Source of the DNA: Prevotella sp. UBA4217
Lineage (GTDB): Bacteria; Bacteroidota; Bacteroidia; Bacteroidales; Bacteroidaceae
Assembly (NCBI GenBank): GCA_002379425.1
Contig: DFTH01000011.1
Location: forward strand, 1-64,000
Length of the DNA: 64,000 nucleotides
Reading direction: 5' to 3'
The notes beneath the pieces were generated by a model. The model did not search any database. It saw only the letters and a program-made list of their open reading frames with translations, and was not told the origin of the DNA. Shown piece by piece: positions 51,177 to 61,420 of this stretch. The position numbers and the translations under genes are program-made. Positions within the stretch are counted from its first letter, which is position 1. Each line of letters opens with the position of its first letter.

Positions 51177-53234
51177 ATGAACACATTTCTACAGATACTC
51201 AACAATCCATATCAGGCAGAGATTCAGGGAGTCGCCATGCTCATGGTGCTGACCGTACTTGCCATCTTTATCATCAGTTGGGCTCTGAACCGCATCAGTA
51301 TCCTTCGTATCAGGAAGGATACGGCGCGTATCCAGGATCTCTCTACTGTCCTACAGCATACCCTGAATGTCAGCAGGAACTATGTAGTTAAACTCTCTCT
51401 GCATGACCAGAAGGGGCAGAACCTGCATGGTGACTTCTTGCCTGAAGATGGCATGAGTTACATGGATAGTCTTGAATATATCCATCCTGAGGACCGGCAG
51501 ATCTATACTGACTTCCTAAAGAAACTGCTAGGAGGCGAGAGCATGGCAGAATGCACCTTCCGTTGGGACATCAGCCGCCAGAAGCATCAGGGACACTGGC
51601 GCTATATCTATGACAAGGGTATAACAGAGTTTCTGAGCGAGAGTCAGAAGATACCTGCGAATATCTATTGCACGCTGACAGATAAGACAGAACAGATTGA
51701 GCAGGAAAAGGAAGAGGTTAGACTGACCGACAAGTATCGCATAATCTTCGAACAAGGTATTGCGGGACTGGCCTTCTATGACAAGGACGGCATGCTGATT
51801 ACGGCCAATAAGAAAATGCAGGAGATCCTGAACTTCCAGTCCGAGCATGACCCGTTCTACTACGGCAACGCCATCTACGACCTGCCCACCTTCCGCGAGA
51901 TCCTCAACAACCGCCATATCGAGGAACTGTTCTTCTGTACGAAGAGTGTCGTCATCGAGCGCGGCGTGAACTGTTATACGGAAATGCGAGTACACCCGAT
52001 TTTCGATGAAAAGAAAGAACTGGTCTATATCGCTTTCTCCATCCGTGACATCACTCAGGAAAGGGAGTTATACCTGAAACAGAAGGAAAATGAACAAGGC
52101 TTACTAAAGACCAATGAGGCTATCCAGCGGTATGAGACAGAATTGCAGTACTTGATGGATATGTGTGACATGCGCTTCTTCCGTACCAACTGTATCGAAA
52201 AGACCTGTACGATCTACAAGAGCATGAGTGTCGCCGAGACGACGATGAGTTTTGACGAACTGGTCCAGCACTTTGTGGATAGTCCGTTCAGGGCTGGCAT
52301 CATGAACTTCGAGAACTATTTCAACGTGCCGCGTACAGACCTGACCCACATGCACCCCTTCTTCCATGAGGGTGAGGAATTCCAGTGGAACTTCATCGAC
52401 AGCGTGCCGTCGTACGATGAGAAAGGCAAGTTGGTGGGCAGTTATGGCATCATCCGCAATGTCACGCCACTCATCGAGAAGCAGGAACGACTGAAGCAGG
52501 AGACGGAGCGAGCCAATGACTCTGGCAGGCGCAAGAGTGTGTTTATGGCAAATATGACTCACGAGATTCGTACACCGCTCAATGCCATCGTAGGCTTCTC
52601 CGACGTGCTCCCCATGCTCCAGACCAAGGAGGAGAAGGCGGAAATTATCCGTGTTATCATGAATAACTGTGACATGCTGCTGCGGCTGATCAACGATATC
52701 CTTGCCGTGTCAGATCTGGAGAGTGGTGGCATCATACTGTTACCTGCGGAAACTGACTTCGCTGCCGACTTCAATGACATCTGCAAGTCTCTTGCCCAGC
52801 GCGTACAGATTCCCGGCGTAGAGTTTATAGCCGAGAATCCATATACATCCCTGAGAACCAGCATAGATAAGGATCGTATCCAGCAGGTGCTCACCAACTT
52901 TGTGACCAATGCGATTAAATATACGCAGCAAGGACATATTAAGGTGGGCTACGAATACCGTGAGGCAGACGGAGGCGGGCTCTATCTATATTGCGAGGAT
53001 ACGGGCAGCGGAATTCCAAAGGCTGACCAGACAAAGATCTTCGAGCGCTTCGTCAAACTCAATGACTACGTTCAAGGTACAGGTCTTGGACTTAACATCT
53101 CCAAGGCCATTGCAGAGAAGTGCGGCGGAAAGATCGGCGTCATATCAGAAGGTGAGGGTAAGGGCTCTACCTTCTGGGTATGGATTCCCTGCCAGAGAAT
53201 AGAAACGGTTCCAGAACTTAATACTGTCGTTTAG
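51177..53234 (+). CDS. kinase 2: membrane PAS histidine kinase, intact
   Basis: 685 residues: one membrane helix near the N-terminus (about 18-38), PAS-like domains (about 60-440), then a complete kinase core. H-box NMTHEIRTPLNAIVGF with His462, N-box LTNFVTNAIKYT, G1 EDTGSGIP, F-box IFERFVKL, G2 GTGLGLNI. It should autophosphorylate. No solute-binding domain and no receiver domain are attached. It lies 14 bases after kinase 1 and three bases before kinase 3. Its core is closest in the window to that of kinase 4 (shared GFSDxLP and CKSLAQRVQ / CQSLAQRVQ). Confidence 0.95.
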   Translation: MNTFLQILNNPYQAEIQGVAMLMVLTVLAIFIISWALNRISILRIRKDTARIQDLSTVLQHTLNVSRNYVVKLSLHDQKGQNLHGDFLPEDGMSYMDSLEYIHPEDRQIYTDFLKKLLGGESMAECTFRWDISRQKHQGHWRYIYDKGITEFLSESQKIPANIYCTLTDKTEQIEQEKEEVRLTDKYRIIFEQGIAGLAFYDKDGMLITANKKMQEILNFQSEHDPFYYGNAIYDLPTFREILNNRHIEELFFCTKSVVIERGVNCYTEMRVHPIFDEKKELVYIAFSIRDITQERELYLKQKENEQGLLKTNEAIQRYETELQYLMDMCDMRFFRTNCIEKTCTIYKSMSVAETTMSFDELVQHFVDSPFRAGIMNFENYFNVPRTDLTHMHPFFHEGEEFQWNFIDSVPSYDEKGKLVGSYGIIRNVTPLIEKQERLKQETERANDSGRRKSVFMANMTHEIRTPLNAIVGFSDVLPMLQTKEEKAEIIRVIMNNCDMLLRLINDILAVSDLESGGIILLPAETDFAADFNDICKSLAQRVQIPGVEFIAENPYTSLRTSIDKDRIQQVLTNFVTNAIKYTQQGHIKVGYEYREADGGGLYLYCEDTGSGIPKADQTKIFERFVKLNDYVQGTGLGLNISKAIAEKCGGKIGVISEGEGKGSTFWVWIPCQRIETVPELNTVV

Positions 53235-53237
53235 GTT

Positions 53238-56024
53238 ATGAAGAAAATGACACTCCTCATATTTTTGGCATTACTGCTGGCAGTGCTCCCACAGCCGGTA
53301 CGGGCCCAAGGTGATACCATTGTGCACTATACGACGGAACGTCCCCTGGTCTATGAGGATGCATGGGATCTGTGGCCTTACGTCTTCTTGAACGAAAACG
53401 GCGAGCCTGACGGCTTTAACATCGATCTCCTAAAATTGATCTTCAAGAAACTGGACATCCCCTTCATCATCAAACTCATGCCGACACTCGACGCACAGGC
53501 AGACCTGAAGAGCGGAAAGTCAGACCTGATGCTCAGGATGGATGCCGAGTACTCAAGGGGAAATTCTCTTTACGGAAAGAGCATCGTGCAGTTGTTCACG
53601 CATAGTGTGGTGATGCCGAAAGACAAGGCTGTCAATATTGAGACAGGGAGGAATCTGTCGAACTATCCCATTATCGTCCATGAAGGCAGTTTCAGTCATT
53701 ACCTGCTCAAGAATAACGGCTGGGCCAAGGAAATCAAGGCTTACGACGACATGAAAGAAGCCATACAGGCGGTAAGTTTCAATGACGAGGGCTTTATTGT
53801 ATGGAATACCATGTCGCTGAACTGGCTCATGCGGAAGTTCAAGACTGACAACCTGGTCATTCGCCCCATCGACTTGCCATACGGGGAATACAAATTCATG
53901 TCGAAGGATCATCATCTGCTGACGCAGATTGATAGTGTCTATACCATCTTGCGCGCGTCAGACCAACTGCAACCGATCCAGAACAAATGGTTCTATCCTG
54001 ACAGGAAGGAGTCAGGACTGCCCTCGTGGATTTGGAAAGTGGCATTGGTCATGATCTGTTTAGCAGCAGTCATCATGGCCTACTATCTCATCTATCGTCA
54101 ACGAGAGCGGAAGATGACAAAGACGCTGCGCAAGAGCAACGACAGGTTGTCGCTGGTGCTGAAGACCAGTCATGTGAGCCTCTGGATATATAATGTCCTG
54201 ACAAGGAACTTTACGTGGATAGACGAACGCGGCAACCCTATCCGTAATATGTCTTTGGAAGAGTTCGTGTTGAGGTATCGTCCTGAAGACGTCTTAAAAC
54301 TACAGCACGCCATAGATGAAATCGTCCAGCAGAAGACCAGGCATGCCAATATCAATATCAAGGTTCTCGAAAGTGATAACGGCAAGAAAGAGCATGACTA
54401 CACCATATCCCTTTCTGTCTTGAGACAGGGCAAAGGTGGGAAGCCAACCATTATTCTTGGTACGAGGAGTGATATCACCAGCGAACTGCTCAGGCAGATG
54501 AAAGTCAAGGAGACGATGCTCCGCTACCAGGCAGTCTTCCAGACCGCTATGATTGACATGGTCAGTTATGATGCCAATGGTTTTATTACAGACATGAATG
54601 CCAAAGCCTATGCATCCCTTGGCATGGATGTCGAGACCATCCGGAAGATGAAAATATCCATCAAGGATGTCACGGGTATGGACGACATCGTCAAAGGGGA
54701 CTTTGACTTTATCTACATGACGCAGATATTTGGTGATAAAGACGATGACCGAACACTGAACAGAATGCTGAAGCGTGGAAGGATGTATTACGAACTCCAG
54801 ATCACAGCCATCCATGACGTCAATGGCAAACTGGCGGGATTCTTCGGTACAGGCCGTAATGTCACAGAACTGGCAGAATCCTTCAGACAGCAGAAACAGT
54901 ACATACGAGAACTGCAGGCTGCCAATGATGAGATGACCGAGTATATGCGGAATATCGACTACGTACTCTCGGTCGGTGGCATCCGTCTGATAGAGTATCA
55001 CCCTGATGCGCATCTGCTGATGGTGTTTAGCGAGACAAACCATGTAGGACTCACATTGACACAGACGCGTATCCTGAATCTCATAGATGGACATTCTAAG
55101 AAAAAGGTGGAGCGTATCCTCAATAGCATGGATAACCTGACAGACGCCCCGATATTGGCCGACATCAAGACAATACTCAGAGCCAGGGGTGACCTGTCGC
55201 TCTTCCTGCAGTTCCATCTCATCCCCAACCATGATGAGCAGGGCAGGATAACCAATTACATAGGAATGTGTCGTGACATCAGTGAACTGAAGGCCGTAGA
55301 GGAAAAACTGGCAAGGGAAACGCTTCGTGCACAGGAAGTGGAGGTGGTCAAGAACGCCTTCCTGCATAATATGAGTTTTGAGATCCGTACCCCATTGAAC
55401 ACCGTGGTGGGCTTTGCCGAACTGTTCCAAATGGAGCATACGTCAGAAGACGAGATTGTCTTTATCAACGAGATCAAGGAGAATTCAGCCAAGTTGCTCA
55501 AACTCATCAATGATATTCTCTTCCTTTCCCGTCTGGATGCCGATATGATTACCATATCAAAGCGTTCTGTGGATTTTGCTACCGCCATTGTCCCTAAGTG
55601 TGAGGCCGCATGGGGTAACAATAAGCAGCCTGGCGTGGAATACATTGTAAAGAATACTTTCAGGAAACTCGTGGTGGAGATCGATGAGTCCAACCTGGAT
55701 ATTATCATGGATAAGATTATCACGAATGCCGTCCAACATACTATAGAAGGTAAGGTGGTCGTACGCTATGACTATTTGGGCGATGAACTGATCGTGGCTG
55801 TTGACGATACTGGTGAAGGTATTCCTGAGGAAGCAGTGAAGCATATCTTTGAACGCTTCGTGACGGGTGATAGCAATACCTCCAGAGCAGGACTCGGGCT
55901 CAGTATCTGTCATGATCTCATTCAGCATTTAGGAGGTACGATTAATATTAAGTCTTCATTGGGGAAAGGCACCAGCGTATGGTTTGCCATTCCTTGTAAG
56001 GCATTGGAGATAGACAGACTGTAA
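53238..56024 (+). CDS. kinase 3: solute-binding-domain PAS kinase without the acceptor histidine
   Basis: 928 residues: signal peptide (to VRAQ), a periplasmic SBP_bac_3-type solute-binding domain (about 30-255; ERPLVYEDAWDLWPYVF, NGEPDGFNIDLLKLIF), one membrane helix (about 265-285), PAS-like domains, then a kinase core. The H-box reads NMSFEIRTPLNTVVGF: Phe714 replaces His. The N-box keeps ITNAVQHT and G1 is DDTGEGIP; G2 reads RAGLGLSI with the usual GT changed. ATP binding may persist, but self-phosphorylation at the normal site cannot occur. Its core resembles kinase 1 (GFAELF..EHTSEDE against GFAELY..EHSPEDE). Confidence 0.93.
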   Translation: MKKMTLLIFLALLLAVLPQPVRAQGDTIVHYTTERPLVYEDAWDLWPYVFLNENGEPDGFNIDLLKLIFKKLDIPFIIKLMPTLDAQADLKSGKSDLMLRMDAEYSRGNSLYGKSIVQLFTHSVVMPKDKAVNIETGRNLSNYPIIVHEGSFSHYLLKNNGWAKEIKAYDDMKEAIQAVSFNDEGFIVWNTMSLNWLMRKFKTDNLVIRPIDLPYGEYKFMSKDHHLLTQIDSVYTILRASDQLQPIQNKWFYPDRKESGLPSWIWKVALVMICLAAVIMAYYLIYRQRERKMTKTLRKSNDRLSLVLKTSHVSLWIYNVLTRNFTWIDERGNPIRNMSLEEFVLRYRPEDVLKLQHAIDEIVQQKTRHANINIKVLESDNGKKEHDYTISLSVLRQGKGGKPTIILGTRSDITSELLRQMKVKETMLRYQAVFQTAMIDMVSYDANGFITDMNAKAYASLGMDVETIRKMKISIKDVTGMDDIVKGDFDFIYMTQIFGDKDDDRTLNRMLKRGRMYYELQITAIHDVNGKLAGFFGTGRNVTELAESFRQQKQYIRELQAANDEMTEYMRNIDYVLSVGGIRLIEYHPDAHLLMVFSETNHVGLTLTQTRILNLIDGHSKKKVERILNSMDNLTDAPILADIKTILRARGDLSLFLQFHLIPNHDEQGRITNYIGMCRDISELKAVEEKLARETLRAQEVEVVKNAFLHNMSFEIRTPLNTVVGFAELFQMEHTSEDEIVFINEIKENSAKLLKLINDILFLSRLDADMITISKRSVDFATAIVPKCEAAWGNNKQPGVEYIVKNTFRKLVVEIDESNLDIIMDKIITNAVQHTIEGKVVVRYDYLGDELIVAVDDTGEGIPEEAVKHIFERFVTGDSNTSRAGLGLSICHDLIQHLGGTINIKSSLGKGTSVWFAIPCKALEIDRL

Positions 56025-56043
56025 ATTAAGAAAAGAAACGATT

Positions 56044-58815
56044 ATGGCAAGAAGTATTATCATATCATTTATAACGACGCTTCTCTGTATCTACTGTCTG
56101 TTGCCAGCCAGAGCCCAATTGTCGCGGGAATATACCGAAGAGCGCCCACTGATTGTCGTCAGTGACTGGGAATTCCCGCCATACGAGTTCAGGAACGACC
56201 AGGGTGAACCTGATGGCTATAATGTAGAGGTCCTACGTCTCATCTTGAACAAGTTGAAGATTCCTCATAAGTTCGTTATGCAGGAATGGGCACAAGCCAC
56301 AAAGACCTTTGAAAACCATGAGGCAGACCTGATTCACGCCCTCGCTGCGATGTATCGTAAGCGGCCATACGTGATGACCCAGAATATGATCACCTACTAT
56401 CCGATAAAATCGGTTAGGCGGAAGAGCCAGGAACCTCTGACGAAAATCAGTCAACTGGGTCCTGAGGATACTCTGATGGTGAAGAACAATGACTATGCAA
56501 CCCTCCGCATCCAGCAGGACTATGGCGCAGCGGTTAATCTTGAATACCGTTCTCCCAAGGATGCACTCACAAGCATCCGCAACGGAAAAGACTCTTATTA
56601 TTTATGGGGTGCGATACCACTTAAGATGAAGATCAAGGAATACGGCCTGGACAGTCTGGTCCTGGACGATACCGACATCCCTCCTGGTGAACTTCGCATT
56701 ATCGGATACGATAAAGAACTCATTGAGTCGATAGATGACATCTATGCACGCCTGGAACAATCGGGCGACCTCCAGGCCATCTATGACAAATGGTATTATC
56801 CGGAACGCGTGCACAACGACTCTTCACCAGTAGCCCTCTTCGTGATCTTAGGTGCTTTCGTTGTCATCATTATCATATTCCTGCTCAGCCGTCTTATACG
56901 TTCACGTGTCGCTGCGGCCATTAGCCGGACGGAAGATATCAACAGTATGATGTCACAGGCACTGAAGATGGGTAGTTTCTATGTGATAGAGTATGATATA
57001 GCAGCCAGGCATTACTATAATGCCTATGGAGACCTGTTACCAGGAGATGGGCTCTCGGATAGTGAACTTCTGGCACGCTTCCCTCCTGACTACCAGTCTA
57101 TATTCAAGCATAAGTTTAATGAGATTGTCGAGGGAGGAGTGGAAATGAAGACAGCCAACTGGCGATTGAACTTAGGAACGGCGACTGAACCGGAGTGGCA
57201 TTATCTCCAAGGCAATGCCGCCATTGAGAAGGAAGGCGGAAATCCACGGTATATTGTCTATTCGATGAAGGATATCACCCAACAGTTGGAAGAGGAACTT
57301 TTCAATAGCGAGACAGGCAATAAGTATTTGAGGATGTTCGAAACGAACCTTATTGCCATGTCATTCTATAGTAAAGAAGGCAAACTCTTGGATGTCAATG
57401 AAGTCATGAGGCAACTCTGTGATTTTGACAATGCAGGCGAGGATTACTTCCGCTCAGTCGATATTTTTGATATGCCTGCTCTGAAAAATGACTATGAGAG
57501 GGGATCAAGGGAAAGTATCCACGTATGTCAGCATCTGTCGCAGCCCGATAAAGGCATCGACAAATATATTGAACTCAGAATACGCCCGGCCTTAGATGAC
57601 CATGGTGAATTGCAGTTCTATATAGTTACGGGTCGTGATGTGACCGCAGAGCGTGACCTGTATATTAAGCAGCGTAAACATGACCTCGAACTGCTTCATG
57701 CTAATAATGTCATCAACATGCACGAAAAACGGTTGAACTATCTGCTGGAAAACAGCCAGATGTTCATTTGGCGTTCTGATTTCCGAAATGGGACAATTTC
57801 CTTCTCTCACTCCATGCGTTACCAGGAGCATACGGAAACGCTCAAGGAATATAGTGCGAATATGTACCCTGAAGATCGTATCTCCTCGGAGAATGCTCTC
57901 GCTGATGCCGAAAGCATGAGCAAACCCTTCAATACGATCCGTCATTTCTACCATACATTCAGTTCGTCAATACCTGTATGGCTGGATATTAGTGGTATGC
58001 CGACCTATGAGAAGAACGGTGAGCGCATCGGCTATTTCGGGGTGGCACGTGACATTACCAAACTTATGGTAGCACAGCAGAAACTGAAACTGGAGACGGA
58101 ACGCGCAGAGAACTCGGGCAAGATGAAGAGTGCCTTCCTTGCTAATATGACTCATGAGATACGTACGCCGCTGAATGCGATCGTGGGATTCAGTGACCTC
58201 TTGCCCGTGGTTGATACGCCAGAGGAAAGGATGGAGTTTATACGTATCATCCGTAACAACTGTGACATGCTGATGCGCCTCATCAACGATATCCTCGCGG
58301 CCTCAAACATGGAACAGGCTCTTACCATAGAACCTGCCGAGGTAGATGTTGCCAAGGTATTCGATGATATCTGTCAATCTCTTGCCCAGCGTGTACAGGA
58401 AGGAGGCGTGGAGTTTATCAAGGATAATCCCTATGAGCATTGTCTCACTTCTTTGGATAAGGGACGCGTCCAACAAGTACTCACCAACTTCACCACCAAT
58501 GCCGTGAAATACACCAAACAGGGATTTATTAAGGTGGGCTATCACTGGGATCGTGGGATGACAAAGGACGGACGGGGAGAGACTGACGGCCTGGTGTTCT
58601 ACTGCCTGGATACAGGTGCAGGCATCCCCAAGGAGAAGCAAGCCAGTGTCTTTGAGCGGTTCGTGAAACTTAATGACTTCGTACAAGGTACAGGTCTTGG
58701 ACTTAGTATCTGTCAGGCCATTGCCGACCGTTGTAATGGTCATATCGGCGTCACTTCTGAGGGCGAAGGAAAGGGATCCACTTTCTGGATGTGGATCCCT
58801 TGTGAGAAGAAGTAG
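56044..58815 (+). CDS. kinase 4: solute-binding-domain PAS histidine kinase, intact
   Basis: 923 residues: signal peptide (to ARAQ), periplasmic SBP_bac_3-type domain (about 30-255; ERPLIVVSDWEFPPYEFRND, GEPDGYNVEVLRLIL), one membrane helix (about 262-285), PAS-like domains, then a complete kinase core. H-box NMTHEIRTPLNAIVGF with His704, N-box LTNFTTNAVKYT, G1 LDTGAGIP, F-box VFERFVKL, G2 GTGLGLSI. No receiver domain. It follows kinase 3 after 19 bases and ends the operon; GH94 converges from the other side. The ligand of the periplasmic domain is unknown (amino acid or similar small molecule by family). Confidence 0.95.
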   Translation: MARSIIISFITTLLCIYCLLPARAQLSREYTEERPLIVVSDWEFPPYEFRNDQGEPDGYNVEVLRLILNKLKIPHKFVMQEWAQATKTFENHEADLIHALAAMYRKRPYVMTQNMITYYPIKSVRRKSQEPLTKISQLGPEDTLMVKNNDYATLRIQQDYGAAVNLEYRSPKDALTSIRNGKDSYYLWGAIPLKMKIKEYGLDSLVLDDTDIPPGELRIIGYDKELIESIDDIYARLEQSGDLQAIYDKWYYPERVHNDSSPVALFVILGAFVVIIIIFLLSRLIRSRVAAAISRTEDINSMMSQALKMGSFYVIEYDIAARHYYNAYGDLLPGDGLSDSELLARFPPDYQSIFKHKFNEIVEGGVEMKTANWRLNLGTATEPEWHYLQGNAAIEKEGGNPRYIVYSMKDITQQLEEELFNSETGNKYLRMFETNLIAMSFYSKEGKLLDVNEVMRQLCDFDNAGEDYFRSVDIFDMPALKNDYERGSRESIHVCQHLSQPDKGIDKYIELRIRPALDDHGELQFYIVTGRDVTAERDLYIKQRKHDLELLHANNVINMHEKRLNYLLENSQMFIWRSDFRNGTISFSHSMRYQEHTETLKEYSANMYPEDRISSENALADAESMSKPFNTIRHFYHTFSSSIPVWLDISGMPTYEKNGERIGYFGVARDITKLMVAQQKLKLETERAENSGKMKSAFLANMTHEIRTPLNAIVGFSDLLPVVDTPEERMEFIRIIRNNCDMLMRLINDILAASNMEQALTIEPAEVDVAKVFDDICQSLAQRVQEGGVEFIKDNPYEHCLTSLDKGRVQQVLTNFTTNAVKYTKQGFIKVGYHWDRGMTKDGRGETDGLVFYCLDTGAGIPKEKQASVFERFVKLNDFVQGTGLGLSICQAIADRCNGHIGVTSEGEGKGSTFWMWIPCEKK

Positions 58816-58833
58816 ATGTTAGCCAATGCTTGG

Positions 58834-61272
58834 TTACATCGTTACTTCCACGGTATGCTTACCTGCGGAGTAGGGGATAACCGTACCTGCTACGGGCTTG
58901 CCGTCGAGAGTGATGACCTTCACACCCTTCTGTGCTCCATTCGGATGGATGGTAATCTCATACTCGGCTTCGCGGAACTTACGGCTGACCACATAGTCAC
59001 TGGCTGTTTCGGGCAGACAGGGATCGATACGGATACCGTCGTAGTCGGGCTTGATGCCGAGGATAAACTCTGAGACGGTGTACCACATCCACGCGGCTGT
59101 TCCCGTGAGCCATGAGTTCTTGCCCTCGCCGGGCTTGAAGGCATCCTTTCCGGCTACCATCTGACAGTTCACGTATGGCTCCACCTTGTGCAGCGTCTGG
59201 TATTTCTCCTCGACGTAGGAGGGCAGTATCTTGGCATAGTGGCTCCAGGCATCGTTGCCGCGACCAGCAAGGGTCTCGCCGATGATGACCCAGGGATTGT
59301 TGTGGCAGAAGATACCTGCGTTTTCCTTATAGCCCTCGGGATAAGAGGAGATCTCTCCGTATTCGTAGATGTATTTTGTAAAGGCAGGATTGTTGAGCAC
59401 CATGCCATGTTCACACTCCAGGTATTTCTTGCAGGAGTCGAGCGACTTGCCTACCAACCCATCCTCTGCGCCAATCTCTGCCATCGTGCACCAGCCCTGG
59501 CTCTCGATGAAAATCTTGGCTTCTTCGCATTCGTTGGAGCCGATCTTGTTGCCGTAGAAGTCGTAGGCGCGGAGATACCATTCACCGTCCCAACCGTCTT
59601 TCTTGACAGCCTCGATCATTGCATCGACAGCCTGTTGCATACGGGCTGCCTCGTCGGCCTTACCGATCTTCTTACAGAGAGCGACGTAGTCCTTGCCAGT
59701 GACGACGAAGAGACCAGCAATCATCAGCGACTCGGCCTTGGTGCCCTCAGATACATTCTCGGTAGTCTGGAAACTCTCGTTCGGATCCCACGAGAAGCAG
59801 TTCAGGTTCAGGCAGTCGTTCCAGTCAGCACGCCCGATGAGGGGCAGTTTATGGGGACCCAGGTTCTTGATGACGTGGTCCATCGAGATCTTCAGGTGTT
59901 CGAAGAGCGTCACCTCAGAACCAGGCTGATTGTCGAAGGGTACCATCTCGTCGAGGATGGAGAAGTCGCCCGTCTCCTTGATGTAGGCCACGGTACCGAA
60001 GATGAGCCAGCATGGGTCGTCGTTGAAACCGCCACCGATATCATTATTGCCCCGTTTGGTGAGAGGCTGGTACTGGTGGTAGCAACCGCCGTCGGGGAAC
60101 TGCGTGGAAGCGATGTCGATGATGCGCTGGCGGGCGCGCGGCGGTATCTGGTGTACGAAGCCCACGAGATCCTGGTTGGAGTCGCGGAAGCCCATGCCGC
60201 GGCCTACGCCGCTTTCGAAGAACGATGCGGAACGCGAGAAGTTGAAGGTGACCATGCATTGGTACTGATTCCAAATGTTCACCATACGGTCGAGTTTGTC
60301 ATTGCCTGTCTTCACCTTATAGATATTAAGTAAGGCATCCCAATATTCGCAGAGTTCTGCGAAAGCCTTATCCACTTTCTCGGTTGTGTCAAGACTCTCG
60401 ATGAGGGCATGGGCCTTTTCCTTGTTGATCACCTGAGGGGCAATGAACTTTTTATCCTGTTCGTTCTCGATATAGCCGAGCAGGAATATGAAATCCTTCT
60501 GCTCACCTGGCTGCAGGGTGACCTCGATATAGTGGGAGGCTATGGGGCTCCAGCCGTGGGCGTGGGAATTTCGAGGCTTGCCTTCCATGACGGCCTGCGG
60601 GTCGGCAAACTCGTTGTAGAGGCCCACAAAGGTCTCGCGGTCTGTGTCAAAGCCCTGGACAGGAGTATTCACGTGATAGAAAGCATAGTGGTTGCGACGC
60701 TCGCGGTATTCCGTCTTATGGTAGATGGTGGAATCCTCGATTTCAACCTCACCGGTAGAGAAGTTGCGCTGGAAGTTTTCCATATCAGTGGCAGCATTCC
60801 ACAGGCACCACTCGAGGAAGGAGAACAATTTGAGATGTTTCACCTCTTTTGACTCATTCTTAAGTGTGAGTTTCTGTACCTCAGCCCATTTTTTCAAGGG
60901 CACGAAGAAAAGCACGCTGGCCTCTATACCCTGCTTCCGTCCCGTGATACGGGTATAACTCATACCATGTCGGCATTCGTAGAAGTCGAGCGGGGTCTTG
61001 CATGGTTTCCAGCCAGGGTTCCACACGGTGTCACCATCCTTGATGTAGAAGTAGCGACCGCCGTTGTCCATAGGCACGTTGTTGTAGCGGTAACGGGTAA
61101 TGCGGCGGAACTTGGCATCCTTATAGAAGGAGTAGCCGCCAGCGGTATTAGAGATGAGAGAGAAGAAATCCTCATTGCCCAGATAATTGATCCAAGGCCA
61201 TGGGGTCTGCGGGTCTGTGATGACATACTCGCGGTGTTGATCGTCGAAATGACCGTAACGCTTTTGTTCCAT
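58834..61272 (-). CDS. GH94 cellobiose phosphorylase-like enzyme
   Basis: 812 residues, cytosolic, no signal peptide. GH94 enzymes split beta-linked disaccharides with phosphate, giving glucose 1-phosphate. The general-acid Asp is in [10 protein letters not shown] near residue 480, with [21 protein letters not shown] and [15 protein letters not shown] around the active-site cleft. Length and the end (SGKHTVEV) match cellobiose phosphorylases of about 810 residues. Substrate is inferred; chitobiose or other phosphorylases of the family are similar. It stands alone and converges on the kinase operon. Confidence 0.93.
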   Translation of the reverse strand: MEQKRYGHFDDQHREYVITDPQTPWPWINYLGNEDFFSLISNTAGGYSFYKDAKFRRITRYRYNNVPMDNGGRYFYIKDGDTVWNPGWKPCKTPLDFYECRHGMSYTRITGRKQGIEASVLFFVPLKKWAEVQKLTLKNESKEVKHLKLFSFLEWCLWNAATDMENFQRNFSTGEVEIEDSTIYHKTEYRERRNHYAFYHVNTPVQGFDTDRETFVGLYNEFADPQAVMEGKPRNSHAHGWSPIASHYIEVTLQPGEQKDFIFLLGYIENEQDKKFIAPQVINKEKAHALIESLDTTEKVDKAFAELCEYWDALLNIYKVKTGNDKLDRMVNIWNQYQCMVTFNFSRSASFFESGVGRGMGFRDSNQDLVGFVHQIPPRARQRIIDIASTQFPDGGCYHQYQPLTKRGNNDIGGGFNDDPCWLIFGTVAYIKETGDFSILDEMVPFDNQPGSEVTLFEHLKISMDHVIKNLGPHKLPLIGRADWNDCLNLNCFSWDPNESFQTTENVSEGTKAESLMIAGLFVVTGKDYVALCKKIGKADEAARMQQAVDAMIEAVKKDGWDGEWYLRAYDFYGNKIGSNECEEAKIFIESQGWCTMAEIGAEDGLVGKSLDSCKKYLECEHGMVLNNPAFTKYIYEYGEISSYPEGYKENAGIFCHNNPWVIIGETLAGRGNDAWSHYAKILPSYVEEKYQTLHKVEPYVNCQMVAGKDAFKPGEGKNSWLTGTAAWMWYTVSEFILGIKPDYDGIRIDPCLPETASDYVVSRKFREAEYEITIHPNGAQKGVKVITLDGKPVAGTVIPYSAGKHTVEVTM

Positions 61273-61306
61273 ATTCTGGTATTTAGTTAGTAATTTATTT
61301 TGCTTG

Positions 61307-61339
61307 CAAAGATAAGAATAAAAAATGGATAAAAAGCAA
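61307..61339 (-). promoter_or_regulatory. promoter of the GH94 gene
   Basis: Minus-strand TTG (61339-61337) and TATCTTTG (61314-61307), spacing 22 bases. Confidence 0.7.
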
Positions 61340-61355
61340 GATTATCCGTTTTTTG

Positions 61356-61386
61356 TTGATTAATTGCAAGAAAATATGTACTTTTG
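61356..61386 (+). promoter_or_regulatory. promoter of the FabG/KAS/MMPL operon
   Basis: TTG at 61356-61358, 20-base spacer, TACTTTTG at 61379-61386; leader about 30 bases. Confidence 0.75.
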
Positions 61387-61420
61387 CAAACAAATTAGTA
61401 TTGAATAAAACTAAGATTGA

